Assembly (NCBI RefSeq): GCF_025642785.1
Contig: NZ_JANZKU010000017.1
Coordinates: 46,343 to 110,342 of the forward strand
Direction: 5' to 3'
Length of the DNA: 64,000 nucleotides
Origin: Pseudomonas sp. RIT-PI-AD
GTDB lineage: Bacteria; Pseudomonadota; Gammaproteobacteria; Pseudomonadales; Pseudomonadaceae
How positions within the stretch are numbered: position 1 is the first letter of the stretch; each line of letters opens with the position of its first letter. The notes under the pieces are model-generated. The model did not search any database. It saw only the letters and a program-made list of their open reading frames with translations, and had not been told where the DNA came from. A program made the translations under genes and the position numbers. This document shows positions 8,449 to 17,209 of this stretch, one piece after another.

Positions 8449-8486
8449 CGCACCCCCGGAACCGCGTTACGTATCAGCGAGATGCC

Positions 8487-8494
8487 AATAACAA
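8487..8494 (+). promoter_or_regulatory. Crc/Hfq-type CA motif at the P450 ribosome site
   Basis: AATAACAA fits the AAnAAnAA catabolite-repression motif known from Pseudomonas and sits directly before the AAAGGTG ribosome site of the P450 gene. Hfq/Crc binding here would block translation when preferred carbon sources are present (known mechanism, inferred here). Confidence 0.55.
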
Positions 8495-8509
8495 TAAAAG
8501 GTGACAACC

Positions 8510-9943
8510 ATGAGCAGCAACGATTCCAGAGCTCCGTCCTTTCCCATGAAGCGCTGCCCGTTCTCCCCGCCGCCGGAGTACGCGCAGATTCGTGAGGAAG
8601 CCCCGATTTCCAAGGTGACCATGCCGGATGGCTCGCAGGCCTGGCTGATGACCCGCTACGACGATGTCAAGGCGGTGCTCGGCGACAACCGCTTCTCCAC
8701 CGATGCCTCGACGCCCGGCTACCCGTTCATCGCCCCCGCACGCGCCGCGCTGTTGATGAACGAAAAACCCAAGACCCTGATCCGCCTCGACCCCCCGGAG
8801 CACACCAAGCACCGGCGGATGCTGACCAAGGAATTCATGCTGACCCAGGTCGAGGCCATGCGGCCCTTCGTGCAGAAGACCGTCGACGAGTTGCTCGATC
8901 ACCTGGAGTCGCTGGATTGCAGCGAGAACCCGGTGGATTTCGCCGAGGAATTCGCCCTGGCGCTGCCCACCACGGTGATCGCCAACCTGCTCGGCGTGCC
9001 CTACGAGGACCGCGACTTCTTCCAGGAGCGCGCCCAGGCCAAGCTCGACCTCACCGCCGACCCGGAGGTCCCGCTCAGAGCCGGCGAGGAAATGCGTGCC
9101 TACCTGGACAAGCTGATCGAGGAGAAGATGAGCAGCCCGGGCAATCGCGACGACTTGATCAGCCGGCTGATCAACAACCAGGTGGTGCCCGGCCACCTGA
9201 GCCGCGAGGAAGCCCTGGCGACCATCGAGCTGCTGCTGATGGGCGGCCACGAGACCACCGCCAACATGATCGCCCTGGGAACCCTGTCGCTGCTGATGAA
9301 CCCCCGGCAGAAAGACGAGTTGATCGCCGATCCCTCGCTGGTGAAGAACGCCGTCGAGGAAATGCTGCGCTTCCACACCATCGTCCACTACAACGGCCCG
9401 CGGGTGGCCCTGGAGGACGTCGAGGTGGGCGGGCAACTGATCCGCAAGGGCGAGGGCGTGATGGCGATGATCAGCGCGGCCAACCGCGACCCCGAGCAAT
9501 TCCCCAACCCTGACGCCTTCGACATCCATCGCGAAGCGCGCCACCACGTGGCCTTCAGCTACGGCCCGCACCAGTGCCTGGGCCAGCAACTGGCGCGGCT
9601 CGAATTGCAGATCGTGTTCACCTCGCTGTTCCAGCGCTTCCCCACCCTGGAACTGGCGGTGCCGGTGGAGTCGCTGCGCTTCAACCACGACGCCTTCGTC
9701 TACGGCATCAAGTCGCTGCCGCTGAAGTGGGCGTCGAAGACTCCGAAGAAGTTCTTCTCGGTGGACTACTCGCGCTGCGTCGGCGGCGGGCTGTGCGTAA
9801 TGGCCGCGCCCAAGGTCTTCGCCCAGAACGAGGACGACGGCCTGGTCATCGTGCTGGACGAGAACCCGCCGCCGGAAGAGCACGAGGCCGTGCGCGAAGC
9901 GGCGCGGCTGTGCCCGGCGCTGTGCATCCACATCGACAAGTAA
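8510..9943 (+). CDS. Cytochrome P450-[3Fe-4S] ferredoxin fusion
   Basis: 477 residues. Residues 1-408 are a bacterial class I P450: I-helix oxygen motif MGGHETTAN (244-252), K-helix ExxR (EMLR, 284-287) and haem-binding loop FSYGPHQCLG with Cys356. A short linker leads to a ferredoxin domain (about 412-477) with Cys423, Cys429 and Cys468 in the CxxxxxC...CP pattern of single-cluster [3Fe-4S] P450 ferredoxins; a glycine stands where many have histidine. A partner that is normally separate is therefore covalently attached. The ATG at 8510 follows AAAGGTG by six bases; an in-frame GTG at 8501 lies in that site. The reductase is encoded next. It probably hydroxylates the pathway substrate. Confidence 0.93.
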   Translation: MSSNDSRAPSFPMKRCPFSPPPEYAQIREEAPISKVTMPDGSQAWLMTRYDDVKAVLGDNRFSTDASTPGYPFIAPARAALLMNEKPKTLIRLDPPEHTKHRRMLTKEFMLTQVEAMRPFVQKTVDELLDHLESLDCSENPVDFAEEFALALPTTVIANLLGVPYEDRDFFQERAQAKLDLTADPEVPLRAGEEMRAYLDKLIEEKMSSPGNRDDLISRLINNQVVPGHLSREEALATIELLLMGGHETTANMIALGTLSLLMNPRQKDELIADPSLVKNAVEEMLRFHTIVHYNGPRVALEDVEVGGQLIRKGEGVMAMISAANRDPEQFPNPDAFDIHREARHHVAFSYGPHQCLGQQLARLELQIVFTSLFQRFPTLELAVPVESLRFNHDAFVYGIKSLPLKWASKTPKKFFSVDYSRCVGGGLCVMAAPKVFAQNEDDGLVIVLDENPPPEEHEAVREAARLCPALCIHIDK

Positions 9944-9953
9944 CGGTGTGCCG

Positions 9954-9974
9954 ACCGGGGTCCGCGACCCCGGT
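9954..9974 (+). other. Stable hairpin between P450-ferredoxin and reductase genes
   Basis: ACCGGGGTC / GACCCCGGT with a CGC loop: nine pairs, starting 11 bases after the P450 stop and ending 15 before the reductase ATG. No T run follows, so it is not a standard terminator. It could stabilise the upstream mRNA or reduce reductase expression. Confidence 0.4.
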
Positions 9975-9988
9975 GGCGGGAGTGAGTC

Positions 9989-11239
9989 ATGACCAATGAA
10001 GGCATCACCATCGTCGGCAGCGGCCAGGCGGCGTTCCAGCTCGCCGGCTTCCTGCGCGACGAAGGCTACGTCGGCCGTATCCGGCTGATCGGCGACGAGG
10101 CGCACCTGCCGTACCAGCGGCCGCCGCTGTCCAAGGCCTACATGAACGGCGAGGTGGAAGCCGAGGGCCTGAGCTTCCAGACCCTGGACTACTACGCCCG
10201 GCGCGGCATCGAGCTGCACATGGGCGCGCCGGTGGTGCGCATCGACCGCGCCGCGCACCTCGTCGAGACCGCCGACGGCGAGCGCCTGGGCTATGCCCAC
10301 CTGGTGCTGGCCACCGGGGCGCGCAACCGCCGCCTGCCGGCCCTGGGCCTGGCCCAGCCGGCGGTGCTGGACCTGCGTGGCCTGGACGATGCGCGGGGGA
10401 TTCGCGAGCGGCTGGCGGCGGCGCAGGACATCCTGGTGATCGGTGCCGGCTTCCTCGGCCTGGAATTCGCCGCCGTGGCGGCCAAGAAGGGCGCGCGGGT
10501 GAACGTAGTGGAGGCCGGCCCGGGGCTGATGGGCCGCGCGGTCTGCGCGGTCGTCGGCGACGCTTTCCGTCGCCATCAGGAAGCCCTCGGCGTGCGCTTC
10601 CACCTGAGCACCACCCTGGGCGCGCTGACGCCCCTGACGGAGGGCCGCCTGGCCGTGGAGCTGTCCGACGGCCAGCGCCTCGAAGTCGATCTGGCGGTGG
10701 TCAGCATCGGCGTCCTGCCCAATGTCGAGCTGGCCGAGCAGGCCGGCTTGCCCATCGATAACGGCATCGTCGTCGATGCCTACCTGGGCACCGCGGACCC
10801 GGACATCTCCGCGATCGGCGATTGCGCCGCCTTCGCCTCGCGCTTCGCGCCCGGCCTGTGCCGCATCGAGTCGGTGCAGAACGCCATGGACCAGGCGCGT
10901 TGCCTGGCGAAACGGCTGGTCGGGCAACCCGCGGCCTACGACGCGGTGCCCTGGTTCTGGAGCGACCAGGGCGGCCTCAAGCTGCAGATCGCCGGGCTCT
11001 CCACCGGGGCCGACGAAGTGGTGCTGCGCGGCGACGTGGAGGCGCACAGCTTCTCCGCCTACCGTTTCCGCGAGGGCGAACTGGTCGCGGTGGAGTCGGT
11101 GGCGCGGCCCAGCGACCACATGGCCGCGCGCCGGCTGCTGAGCAGCGGTGCGCGGGTCACGCCGGCCCACGTACGCAACCAGGCGTTCGACCTCAAGACC
11201 CTGCTGCCGGCGGCACCGGCCGTTTCGCCCACGGCATGA
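9989..11239 (+). CDS. FAD-dependent NAD(P)H:ferredoxin reductase (PdR/ThcD type)
   Basis: 416 residues. There are two dinucleotide-binding folds: FAD (ITIVGSGQAAFQLAGFL, 6-22) and NAD(P)H (VIGAGFLGLEFAAVAAKKG, about 150). The FAD ribityl motif ISAIGDCAAF and the family's C-terminal pairing domain follow. This is the putidaredoxin/rhodocoxin reductase family, which passes electrons from NADH to a small ferredoxin. Its place directly after the P450-ferredoxin fusion makes that fused domain its natural acceptor, giving a two-protein hydroxylase. A GGGAG ribosome site is eight bases from the ATG. Confidence 0.93.
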   Translation: MTNEGITIVGSGQAAFQLAGFLRDEGYVGRIRLIGDEAHLPYQRPPLSKAYMNGEVEAEGLSFQTLDYYARRGIELHMGAPVVRIDRAAHLVETADGERLGYAHLVLATGARNRRLPALGLAQPAVLDLRGLDDARGIRERLAAAQDILVIGAGFLGLEFAAVAAKKGARVNVVEAGPGLMGRAVCAVVGDAFRRHQEALGVRFHLSTTLGALTPLTEGRLAVELSDGQRLEVDLAVVSIGVLPNVELAEQAGLPIDNGIVVDAYLGTADPDISAIGDCAAFASRFAPGLCRIESVQNAMDQARCLAKRLVGQPAAYDAVPWFWSDQGGLKLQIAGLSTGADEVVLRGDVEAHSFSAYRFREGELVAVESVARPSDHMAARRLLSSGARVTPAHVRNQAFDLKTLLPAAPAVSPTA

Positions 11240-11330
11240 CGGGCACAGGCCGCCTTCCCGGCGGATTCCGATCCCTCGGCGACCCCGCGCGTTCGCGCGC
11301 CGGCGTCGCCTCCAGACAGGAAGACTTCAG

Positions 11331-12824
11331 ATGTCCACGCTCCATCCGCGGCTCGACGCCGCCGCCGCCGACTTCATCCGGCGCGAACACCGACTGCTGA
11401 TCGACGGCCGCTGGGTCGCGGCCAGTTCCGGACGCCTGTTCGAGGTCGAGGACCCCGGCACCGGACGGATCATCGCGCGGGTCGCCGAAGGCGTCGCCCG
11501 GGACATCGACCTGGCGGTGGACGCGGCGCGCCGCGCCTTCGACGGCGGCGACTGGCCGAAGCTGAAGCCCGCCGACCGCTCGCGCCTGCTGTTGCGCCTC
11601 GCCGACCTGATCGAACGGCACGGCGACGAACTGGCGCAGCTGGAGGTGATGGACAACGGCAAGCCGCTGGCGGTGGCCCGTCGCGGCATCCTCGGCACCG
11701 CCGACATGGTGCGCTACATGGCCGGCTGGGCGACCAAGTTCAACGGCGAGGCGGTGCCGCTGTCGATGCCCGGCGAATGGCACGCCTACACGGTGCGCGA
11801 GGCGGTGGGCGTGGTCGGGCAGATCATCCCGTGGAATTTCCCGCTGTCCATGGCCATCTGGAAGCTCGCGCCGGCTCTGGCCGCCGGTTGCACCATCGTG
11901 CTCAAACCGGCCGAGCAGACCCCGCTGAACGCCCTGCGCCTGGGCGAGCTGATCCTCGAGGCGGGGTTTCCCGCCGGGGTGGTGAACATCGTCACCGGCT
12001 TCGGCGCCGAGGCCGGCGCCGCGCTGGCCGCCCATCCCAAGGTCGACAAGGTGGCGTTCACCGGTTCCACCCAGACCGGCAAGCGCATCGTCCAGGCGGC
12101 CCTGGGCAATTTGAAGAAGGTCACCCTGGAGCTGGGCGGCAAGTCGCCGGTGTTCATCTTCCCCGACGCCGACCTCGAGGCCGCCGTTCCCGGCGCCGCC
12201 AACGCGATCTTCTTCAACAGTGGCCAGGTCTGCTCGGCCGGCTCGCGGCTGTACGTGCACGCGCGTGTCTACGAACGGGTGGTGGCGGATCTCGCCGCCT
12301 ACGGCGATCGCCTGCGCCTGGGGCACGGCATGGAGGAGGGCGTCGACCTCGGCCCGTTGATCTCGCGGGTGCAGATGGAGCGGGTCCGGGGCTACATCGA
12401 GAAGGGGTGCAGCGACGGCGCGACCCTGGTCAGCCAGCGCCGGCTCGACGGCGGCGACGGTTTCTTCGTCGCGCCGACGGTGCTCGCCGACACCCGTGCC
12501 GAAATGAGCGTGGTGCGCGAGGAAATCTTCGGCCCGGTGCTCTGCGCCATGCCCTTCGACGACGATGACCTGGAGCGCCTCGCCGGCCTGGCCAACGACA
12601 GCGACTACGGCCTGTTCGCCGGCATCTGGACCCGCGACTTCGGCATGGCGCACAAGCTCGCCAAGCGCATCCGCGCCGGTTCCGTCTCGGTCAACGCGCA
12701 CATGGTCAACGACCCGGCGCTGCCGTTCGGCGGCTTCAAGCAGTCGGGCTGGGGCCGCGAACGGGGCCGCGAGGCGCTGGACATCTATTCCGAGCTGAAA
12801 AGCGTCGCCATCAACCTGGGCTGA
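11331..12824 (+). CDS. NAD(P)-dependent aldehyde dehydrogenase
   Basis: 497 residues, standard ALDH length. Asn169 (IPWNFPLSM), Glu267 (LELGGKSP) and nucleophile Cys301 (NSGQVCSAGSR) are all present, with the NAD-fold FTGSTQTGK at about 243-251. It oxidises an aldehyde to an acid. The ATG follows ACAGGAAG; an extended ORF reaches back into the reductase gene and is not supported. In the operon it would take the product of the alcohol dehydrogenase or GMC enzyme and give the acid used by the CoA-transferases or ligase. Confidence 0.95.
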   Translation: MSTLHPRLDAAAADFIRREHRLLIDGRWVAASSGRLFEVEDPGTGRIIARVAEGVARDIDLAVDAARRAFDGGDWPKLKPADRSRLLLRLADLIERHGDELAQLEVMDNGKPLAVARRGILGTADMVRYMAGWATKFNGEAVPLSMPGEWHAYTVREAVGVVGQIIPWNFPLSMAIWKLAPALAAGCTIVLKPAEQTPLNALRLGELILEAGFPAGVVNIVTGFGAEAGAALAAHPKVDKVAFTGSTQTGKRIVQAALGNLKKVTLELGGKSPVFIFPDADLEAAVPGAANAIFFNSGQVCSAGSRLYVHARVYERVVADLAAYGDRLRLGHGMEEGVDLGPLISRVQMERVRGYIEKGCSDGATLVSQRRLDGGDGFFVAPTVLADTRAEMSVVREEIFGPVLCAMPFDDDDLERLAGLANDSDYGLFAGIWTRDFGMAHKLAKRIRAGSVSVNAHMVNDPALPFGGFKQSGWGRERGREALDIYSELKSVAINLG

Positions 12825-12862
12825 CCGGCGGGCGTGCCCGTGCCGGTCGAGGACAATGCGTC

Positions 12863-14620
12863 ATGAGCGATTACGACTACATCATCGTCGGCGGCGGTTC
12901 GGCGGGCTCGGTGCTCGCCCACCGCCTGTCCAGCGATGCCACTACCCGCGTGCTGCTCTGCGAGGCCGGCGTCGATACGCCTGAAGGGCAGGTGCCGGCG
13001 GCCATCCTGGACAGCTATCCCGGCACCGCCTACCTCGACCCGCGCTTTCTCTGGACGGGCCTGCAGGTCACCACCCAGGCCGTTCGCGAGGCGTTCAAGC
13101 CGCCGCTGCGCAAGTACGAGCAGGGGCGGGTGATGGGGGGCGGTTCCGCGATCAACGGGCAGTTCTTCAACCGGGGTGGGCCTTCCGACTACGACGAGTG
13201 GGCCGCCCGCGGCGCCCATGGCTGGGACTGGGCGTCGGTGCTGCCGTATTTCCGCAAGGTCGAGCGCGACCTGGATTTCGACGGCCCCCTGCACGGCGAC
13301 GCCGGGCGGATCCCGGTCCGGCGAATCTTCCCCGAGGCCTGGCCCGGCCATCCGAAGGCCGTAGCCCGCGCCCTGGACGAGGCCGGCTACCGCTACCTGC
13401 CGGACCAGAACGGCGTGTTCGAGGACGGCTATTTTCCCATCGCCATTTCCAACCAGGACGAACGCCGGGTATCGGCGGCCATGGCCTACCTGGACAGCGC
13501 CACCCGCCAACGCGCCAACCTGACGATCTGGTCCGGCGCCCAGGTGAGCCGGGTGCTTTTCGAGGGCAACCGCTGCACCGGCGTCGAGGTGGAGTTCGCC
13601 GGCGAGATGCGCCGGATCGGCGCCCGCGAGGTGATCCTCAGCGCCGGGGCGATCCATTCCCCGGCCTTGCTCATGCGCTCCGGGGTCGGCCCGGCCGAAC
13701 ACCTGCGCGAGTGGGGCGTCGAGGTGGTGGCGGACGTGCCGGGAGTCGGCCAGCACCTGATGGAGCACCCGTCCATCGCCCTGGCGTCCTATATCCGCAA
13801 GGCGGCGCGGGTCAACGACCTGACCCGCCGGCACATCATGCTCGGCTGGCGCTATTCCTCGGGCATGTGCGGCGCGCCGCCGGGCGACATGTTCGTCGCC
13901 GCGGTGACCAAGACCTCCTGGCACGCTGTGGGTCGTTGCGTCGGCACCCTGTTGATGTACGTGAACAAACCCTATTCGGACAGCGGCCAGGTGCGCCTGG
14001 CCTCCACCGACTGGCGCGTGCCGCCGCGGGTGGAGCTGAACCTGCTGTCCGACCCGCGCGACCTCGATCGCCTGGTGGATGGCTTCCACCGCATGGCCGC
14101 CCTGCAGGCCAGCGCGGCCATGCGCGAGGCGACCTCGGAACCCTTTCCCGCCAGCTACAGCGAGAAGGTGCGCCAGGTGGGCATGCTCAGCACGCGCAAC
14201 CGCATCCTCACCGACGTGCTCGCGGCCCTGCTGGACGGCCCCGCGCCCTTGCGCAAGCTGCTGATGCGCAAGCTGGTGGCCGGCGGCCCGACCCTGGCGG
14301 CGGTGCTCGCCGACGAAAACCTGCTGCGCGAATTCATCCGCGGCGCCTGCGTGGGGGTCTGGCACCCCGGCTGCACCTGCCGGATGGGCGCGGACGACGA
14401 CCCCAGCGCGGTGACCGATGCCGCCGGGCGGGTCCGCGGCACCCGCGGCTTGCGGGTGGTCGACGCCTCGATCTTCCCGGCGCTGCCCAGCGGCAACATC
14501 AATTTCCCGACCATGATGGCCGCCGAGCGCATCGCCGACCTGATCCTCGCCGGCGACCCGGCGCCGGAGCGGGCCGCGGTCGCCGACCCGCAGCGCGAGC
14601 CCAGCCTGGTCCAGGAGTAG
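12863..14620 (+). CDS. GMC-family FAD oxidoreductase (choline/alcohol dehydrogenase-like)
   Basis: 585 residues. The FAD fold DYDYIIVGGGSAGSVLAHRL (3-22) and the second GMC signature (GAIHSPALLMRSGVGPAEHL, about 263-282) are clear. The catalytic pair is His501 (VWHPGCTCRMG) and an Asn of GNINFPT (545/547). Members such as AlkJ oxidise primary alcohols to aldehydes and pass electrons to the quinone pool. A second alcohol-oxidising enzyme beside the zinc dehydrogenase suggests either two alcohol steps or membrane-linked oxidation of the same product. No signal peptide. It starts 38 bases after the ALDH gene. Confidence 0.92.
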   Translation: MSDYDYIIVGGGSAGSVLAHRLSSDATTRVLLCEAGVDTPEGQVPAAILDSYPGTAYLDPRFLWTGLQVTTQAVREAFKPPLRKYEQGRVMGGGSAINGQFFNRGGPSDYDEWAARGAHGWDWASVLPYFRKVERDLDFDGPLHGDAGRIPVRRIFPEAWPGHPKAVARALDEAGYRYLPDQNGVFEDGYFPIAISNQDERRVSAAMAYLDSATRQRANLTIWSGAQVSRVLFEGNRCTGVEVEFAGEMRRIGAREVILSAGAIHSPALLMRSGVGPAEHLREWGVEVVADVPGVGQHLMEHPSIALASYIRKAARVNDLTRRHIMLGWRYSSGMCGAPPGDMFVAAVTKTSWHAVGRCVGTLLMYVNKPYSDSGQVRLASTDWRVPPRVELNLLSDPRDLDRLVDGFHRMAALQASAAMREATSEPFPASYSEKVRQVGMLSTRNRILTDVLAALLDGPAPLRKLLMRKLVAGGPTLAAVLADENLLREFIRGACVGVWHPGCTCRMGADDDPSAVTDAAGRVRGTRGLRVVDASIFPALPSGNINFPTMMAAERIADLILAGDPAPERAAVADPQREPSLVQE

Positions 14621-14658
14621 CCGCCACCGGGTTCGAGCGAACCCCCTTCGTGCAACGC

Positions 14659-14680
14659 CCGCCCGGCTTCCGCCGGGCGG
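14659..14680 (+). terminator. Intercistronic hairpin before the EamA transporter gene
   Basis: CCGCCCGGC, loop TTCC, GCCGGGCGG: nine GC pairs, 39 bases after the GMC stop. No T run follows, so it is probably an attenuating or mRNA-stabilising structure within the operon rather than a full terminator. Confidence 0.4.
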
Positions 14681-14761
14681 TCACCTTCATTGCGCCGGCA
14701 TGGGCGCCGGCGCGTGGACCGGGCGTCGGTGGCGGTATGCCGCTCAAGGAGCGAAACCGCC

Positions 14762-15640
14762 ATGCAACCCCGTTCGGTTCTGCTCGCCCTGGCGGTCGCC
14801 TTGCTCTGGGGCGGGAATTTCATCGCCCTGAAATTCGCCAGCCAGGCGTTTCCGCCGATCTTCATCGCGGCCATGCGCTTCGCCTGCGTGGCGATCCTGA
14901 TGCTGCCCTTCGTCAAGGTCCCCAGCCGGGCCAGGATGCCGGGCATCCTGGCGGTGTCCTTCACCCTCGGCAGCCTGCACTTCGGCCCCATGTTCACCGG
15001 GTTGGCGCGGGTCGAGGCGGCGACCGGGGCGATCATGTCGCAGCTCAGCGTGCCCTTCAGCGCGCTGCTCGCCGCGTTCTGGTTCAAGGAGCGCCTGGGC
15101 CTGCGCCAGATCGGCGGCATCGCCCTGGCCTTCACCGGCGTGGCCCTGCTGGCCGGCGCGCCGAGCGGGGCGAGCGACCCCCTGGGCATCTGCCTGATCG
15201 TCTTCGGCGCGCTGTGCTGGGCGCTGGCGAACGGCGTGATCAAGCATTTCGGCCCCTTCGATCCCTACATGCTCACCGCCTGGATGGCGCTGTTCGCCGC
15301 GCCGCAGCTGTTCGCCATGTCCTACGTCCTGGAACAGGGCCAATGGCAGAGCCTGCGCCAGGCCGGCTGGGCGGATTGGGGCGCGGTCGCCTACATCGTG
15401 GTGGGGGCCGGCATCCTCGGCTACACGCTCTGGTACCGCCTGCTGAACGACAACCCGGTCAGCCAGATCGTGCCCTTCGCGCTGCTGCCGCCGGTGATCG
15501 CGGTGTTCCTCGCGATCCCCATCCTCGGCACTCCGCTGAGCGCCGCGCTGCTGCTCGGCGGTTTCCTCACCGTGGCCGGGGTGGGGCTCTGCGAAATCCA
15601 CTGGCCACGCCGCGGGCACCGTCCGTGGCGCAAGCGCTAG
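14762..15640 (+). CDS. EamA/DMT-family transporter
   Basis: 292 residues with about ten hydrophobic segments in two homologous halves, each an EamA domain. The start is typical: SVLLALAVALLWGGNFIALK. The C-terminal end is basic (HWPRRGHRPWRKR). Inner-membrane drug/metabolite transporters of this type usually export amino acids or metabolites; the substrate is unknown. The ATG at 14762 is nine bases after AAGGAGCG; an upstream in-frame ATG at 14690 is in the hairpin region and lacks a ribosome site. It probably closes the second operon and may move a pathway compound. Confidence 0.88.
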   Translation: MQPRSVLLALAVALLWGGNFIALKFASQAFPPIFIAAMRFACVAILMLPFVKVPSRARMPGILAVSFTLGSLHFGPMFTGLARVEAATGAIMSQLSVPFSALLAAFWFKERLGLRQIGGIALAFTGVALLAGAPSGASDPLGICLIVFGALCWALANGVIKHFGPFDPYMLTAWMALFAAPQLFAMSYVLEQGQWQSLRQAGWADWGAVAYIVVGAGILGYTLWYRLLNDNPVSQIVPFALLPPVIAVFLAIPILGTPLSAALLLGGFLTVAGVGLCEIHWPRRGHRPWRKR

Positions 15641-15964
15641 GGATTCCCCGGCAGTTCCCGTGGCGAATGCGCGGCCGCTCCGGGACGCGCGTGCAGCGTC
15701 CGTGAACCGCGCCTTTCCGCCGATTCCCGCCTCGCTTGGCGTTTCCGGCCGTCTTCCTGCCATGCCGGCGCTTCCCGCGCCACCGCTCTGCCACGGGCGC
15801 CGCGGGCCCGCGCGCGACATTGGCCGGGGACGCGCCCGGAAGTTTTGCCGCGGAGCGTGTTGACAAGACCAGTCCGAACACCGATGCTTTTGTCAAAGGT
15901 TCATCCAATGGGCCATTGATTGAGGCGCGAAGAAAGCCTCGGCAACTTGCAGGAGATAATCGCT
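15641..15964 (+). other. Intergenic region carrying the third operon's promoter
   Basis: 324 bases with no convincing reading frame. The first 200 are GC-rich without a clear signal; the last part holds the promoter and operator 5 described separately and the leader to the CoA-transferase ATG. Confidence 0.6.
15860..15914 (+). promoter_or_regulatory. Promoter and operator 5 of the ligase/dioxygenase operon
   Basis: TTGACA (15860-15865), 17 bases, weak -10 GATGCT (15883-15888), then GGTTCATCCAATGGGCC (15898-15914) with two mismatches in the right arm. The distance from TTGACA to the operator equals that at 6063-6117. Confidence 0.66.
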
Positions 15965-17137
15965 ATGGCGGGAGCACTGGAGGGACTGCGTGTCCTGGAT
16001 TTCACGCAGATGATGAACGGCCCGTTCGGCACCATGTTGCTGGCCGACTTCGGCGCGGACGTGATCAAGGTCGAGCCGCCGGAAGGCGACACCATGCGCA
16101 AGACCGGCGAAACCTTCCTCGGTGACGATGCGGTCTACTTCCTGACCCTGAACCGCAACAAGCGCAGCGTGGTGATCGACCTGACCACGCCGGAAGGCCA
16201 GGCCACCGCCCATGAGCTGGCGGCCCAGGTGGACATCGTGGTGGAGAACTTCCGCCCCGGGGTCGCCGAGAAGCTGGGCATCGACTACGACACCCTCAAG
16301 CCGCTCAACCCGCGGATGATCTACTGCTCCACCTCGGCCTTCGGCCGCGTCGGGCCGGACAGCAAGCGCCCGGGCATGGACCCGGTGGTGCAGGCGATGT
16401 CCGGGATCATGCAGCTCACCGGCGACGAAGCCACCGGGCCGCTGAAGACCGGCATGCCCTATTCGGACCTGATCACCCCGTTGCTCTCGACCATCGGCGT
16501 GCTCGCCGCCCTGCAGGCGCGCAACAAGAGCGGCCGCGGCCAGCGGGTCGACCTGTCGATGCTCGACGCCACCATCTTCAGCATGATCCCGCGCGACGCC
16601 TACTACTTCGCCACCGGCGAGACCCCCGGGCGGATCGGCAACGCCCACTGGCAGATCGTGCCCTACAACACATACCGCACCGCCGACGACCGGCACATCA
16701 TGATCATCGCCCACACCGACAAGTTCTGGCAGGCGCTGACCGCCGCGCTGGAAGCCCCGGAACTGGCCGGCGATCCGCGCTTCGCCAGCAAGGACGGCCG
16801 CCTGGCCCATCGCGAACTGGTGGACAGCGGCGTCGCCGCGGCCTTCGCCAAAAAGCCCATGGCCTACTGGGACGCGAAGCTGCTGGCTGCCGGGGTGATG
16901 TATTCGCCGGTGCTGACCTTCCCCGAAGTCTTCGAGGACCCGCGGGTGCAGCGCGACCTGGTGGTGGAGGTGGACCACCCGGTGGCCGGCGTCTTCAAGC
17001 TGATCACCAATCCCATCCGGCTCTCGGAAAACCCGCCGTCGACCCGCCTGGCGCCGCCGGTGCTGGGCCAGCACACGGCCGAGGTGCTGGCCGAGTTCGG
17101 CATCGCCGCGGCGACGCCGAAACCGGCGCATTCCTGA
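15965..17137 (+). CDS. Class III (CaiB/BaiF) CoA-transferase, second copy
   Basis: 390 residues. LEGLRVLDFTQMMNGPFGTM (6-25), LADFGADVIKVEPPEGD and NKRSVVIDL are family hallmarks; Asp168 in MPYSDLITPL is at the nucleophile position. It is clearly related to but not a recent duplicate of the copy at 6164; sequence and length differ. AGGAG lies nine bases before the ATG. As first gene of the third operon it probably activates a later intermediate, or uses a different acyl pair from the first copy. Confidence 0.9.
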   Translation: MAGALEGLRVLDFTQMMNGPFGTMLLADFGADVIKVEPPEGDTMRKTGETFLGDDAVYFLTLNRNKRSVVIDLTTPEGQATAHELAAQVDIVVENFRPGVAEKLGIDYDTLKPLNPRMIYCSTSAFGRVGPDSKRPGMDPVVQAMSGIMQLTGDEATGPLKTGMPYSDLITPLLSTIGVLAALQARNKSGRGQRVDLSMLDATIFSMIPRDAYYFATGETPGRIGNAHWQIVPYNTYRTADDRHIMIIAHTDKFWQALTAALEAPELAGDPRFASKDGRLAHRELVDSGVAAAFAKKPMAYWDAKLLAAGVMYSPVLTFPEVFEDPRVQRDLVVEVDHPVAGVFKLITNPIRLSENPPSTRLAPPVLGQHTAEVLAEFGIAAATPKPAHS

Positions 17138-17209
17138 TCCCCACCGACCGACCCACGGGGCGCGCCCGTCGAGACGCGTTCCACGAGGCGACCCTGGCAG
17201 GAGCTTTCC

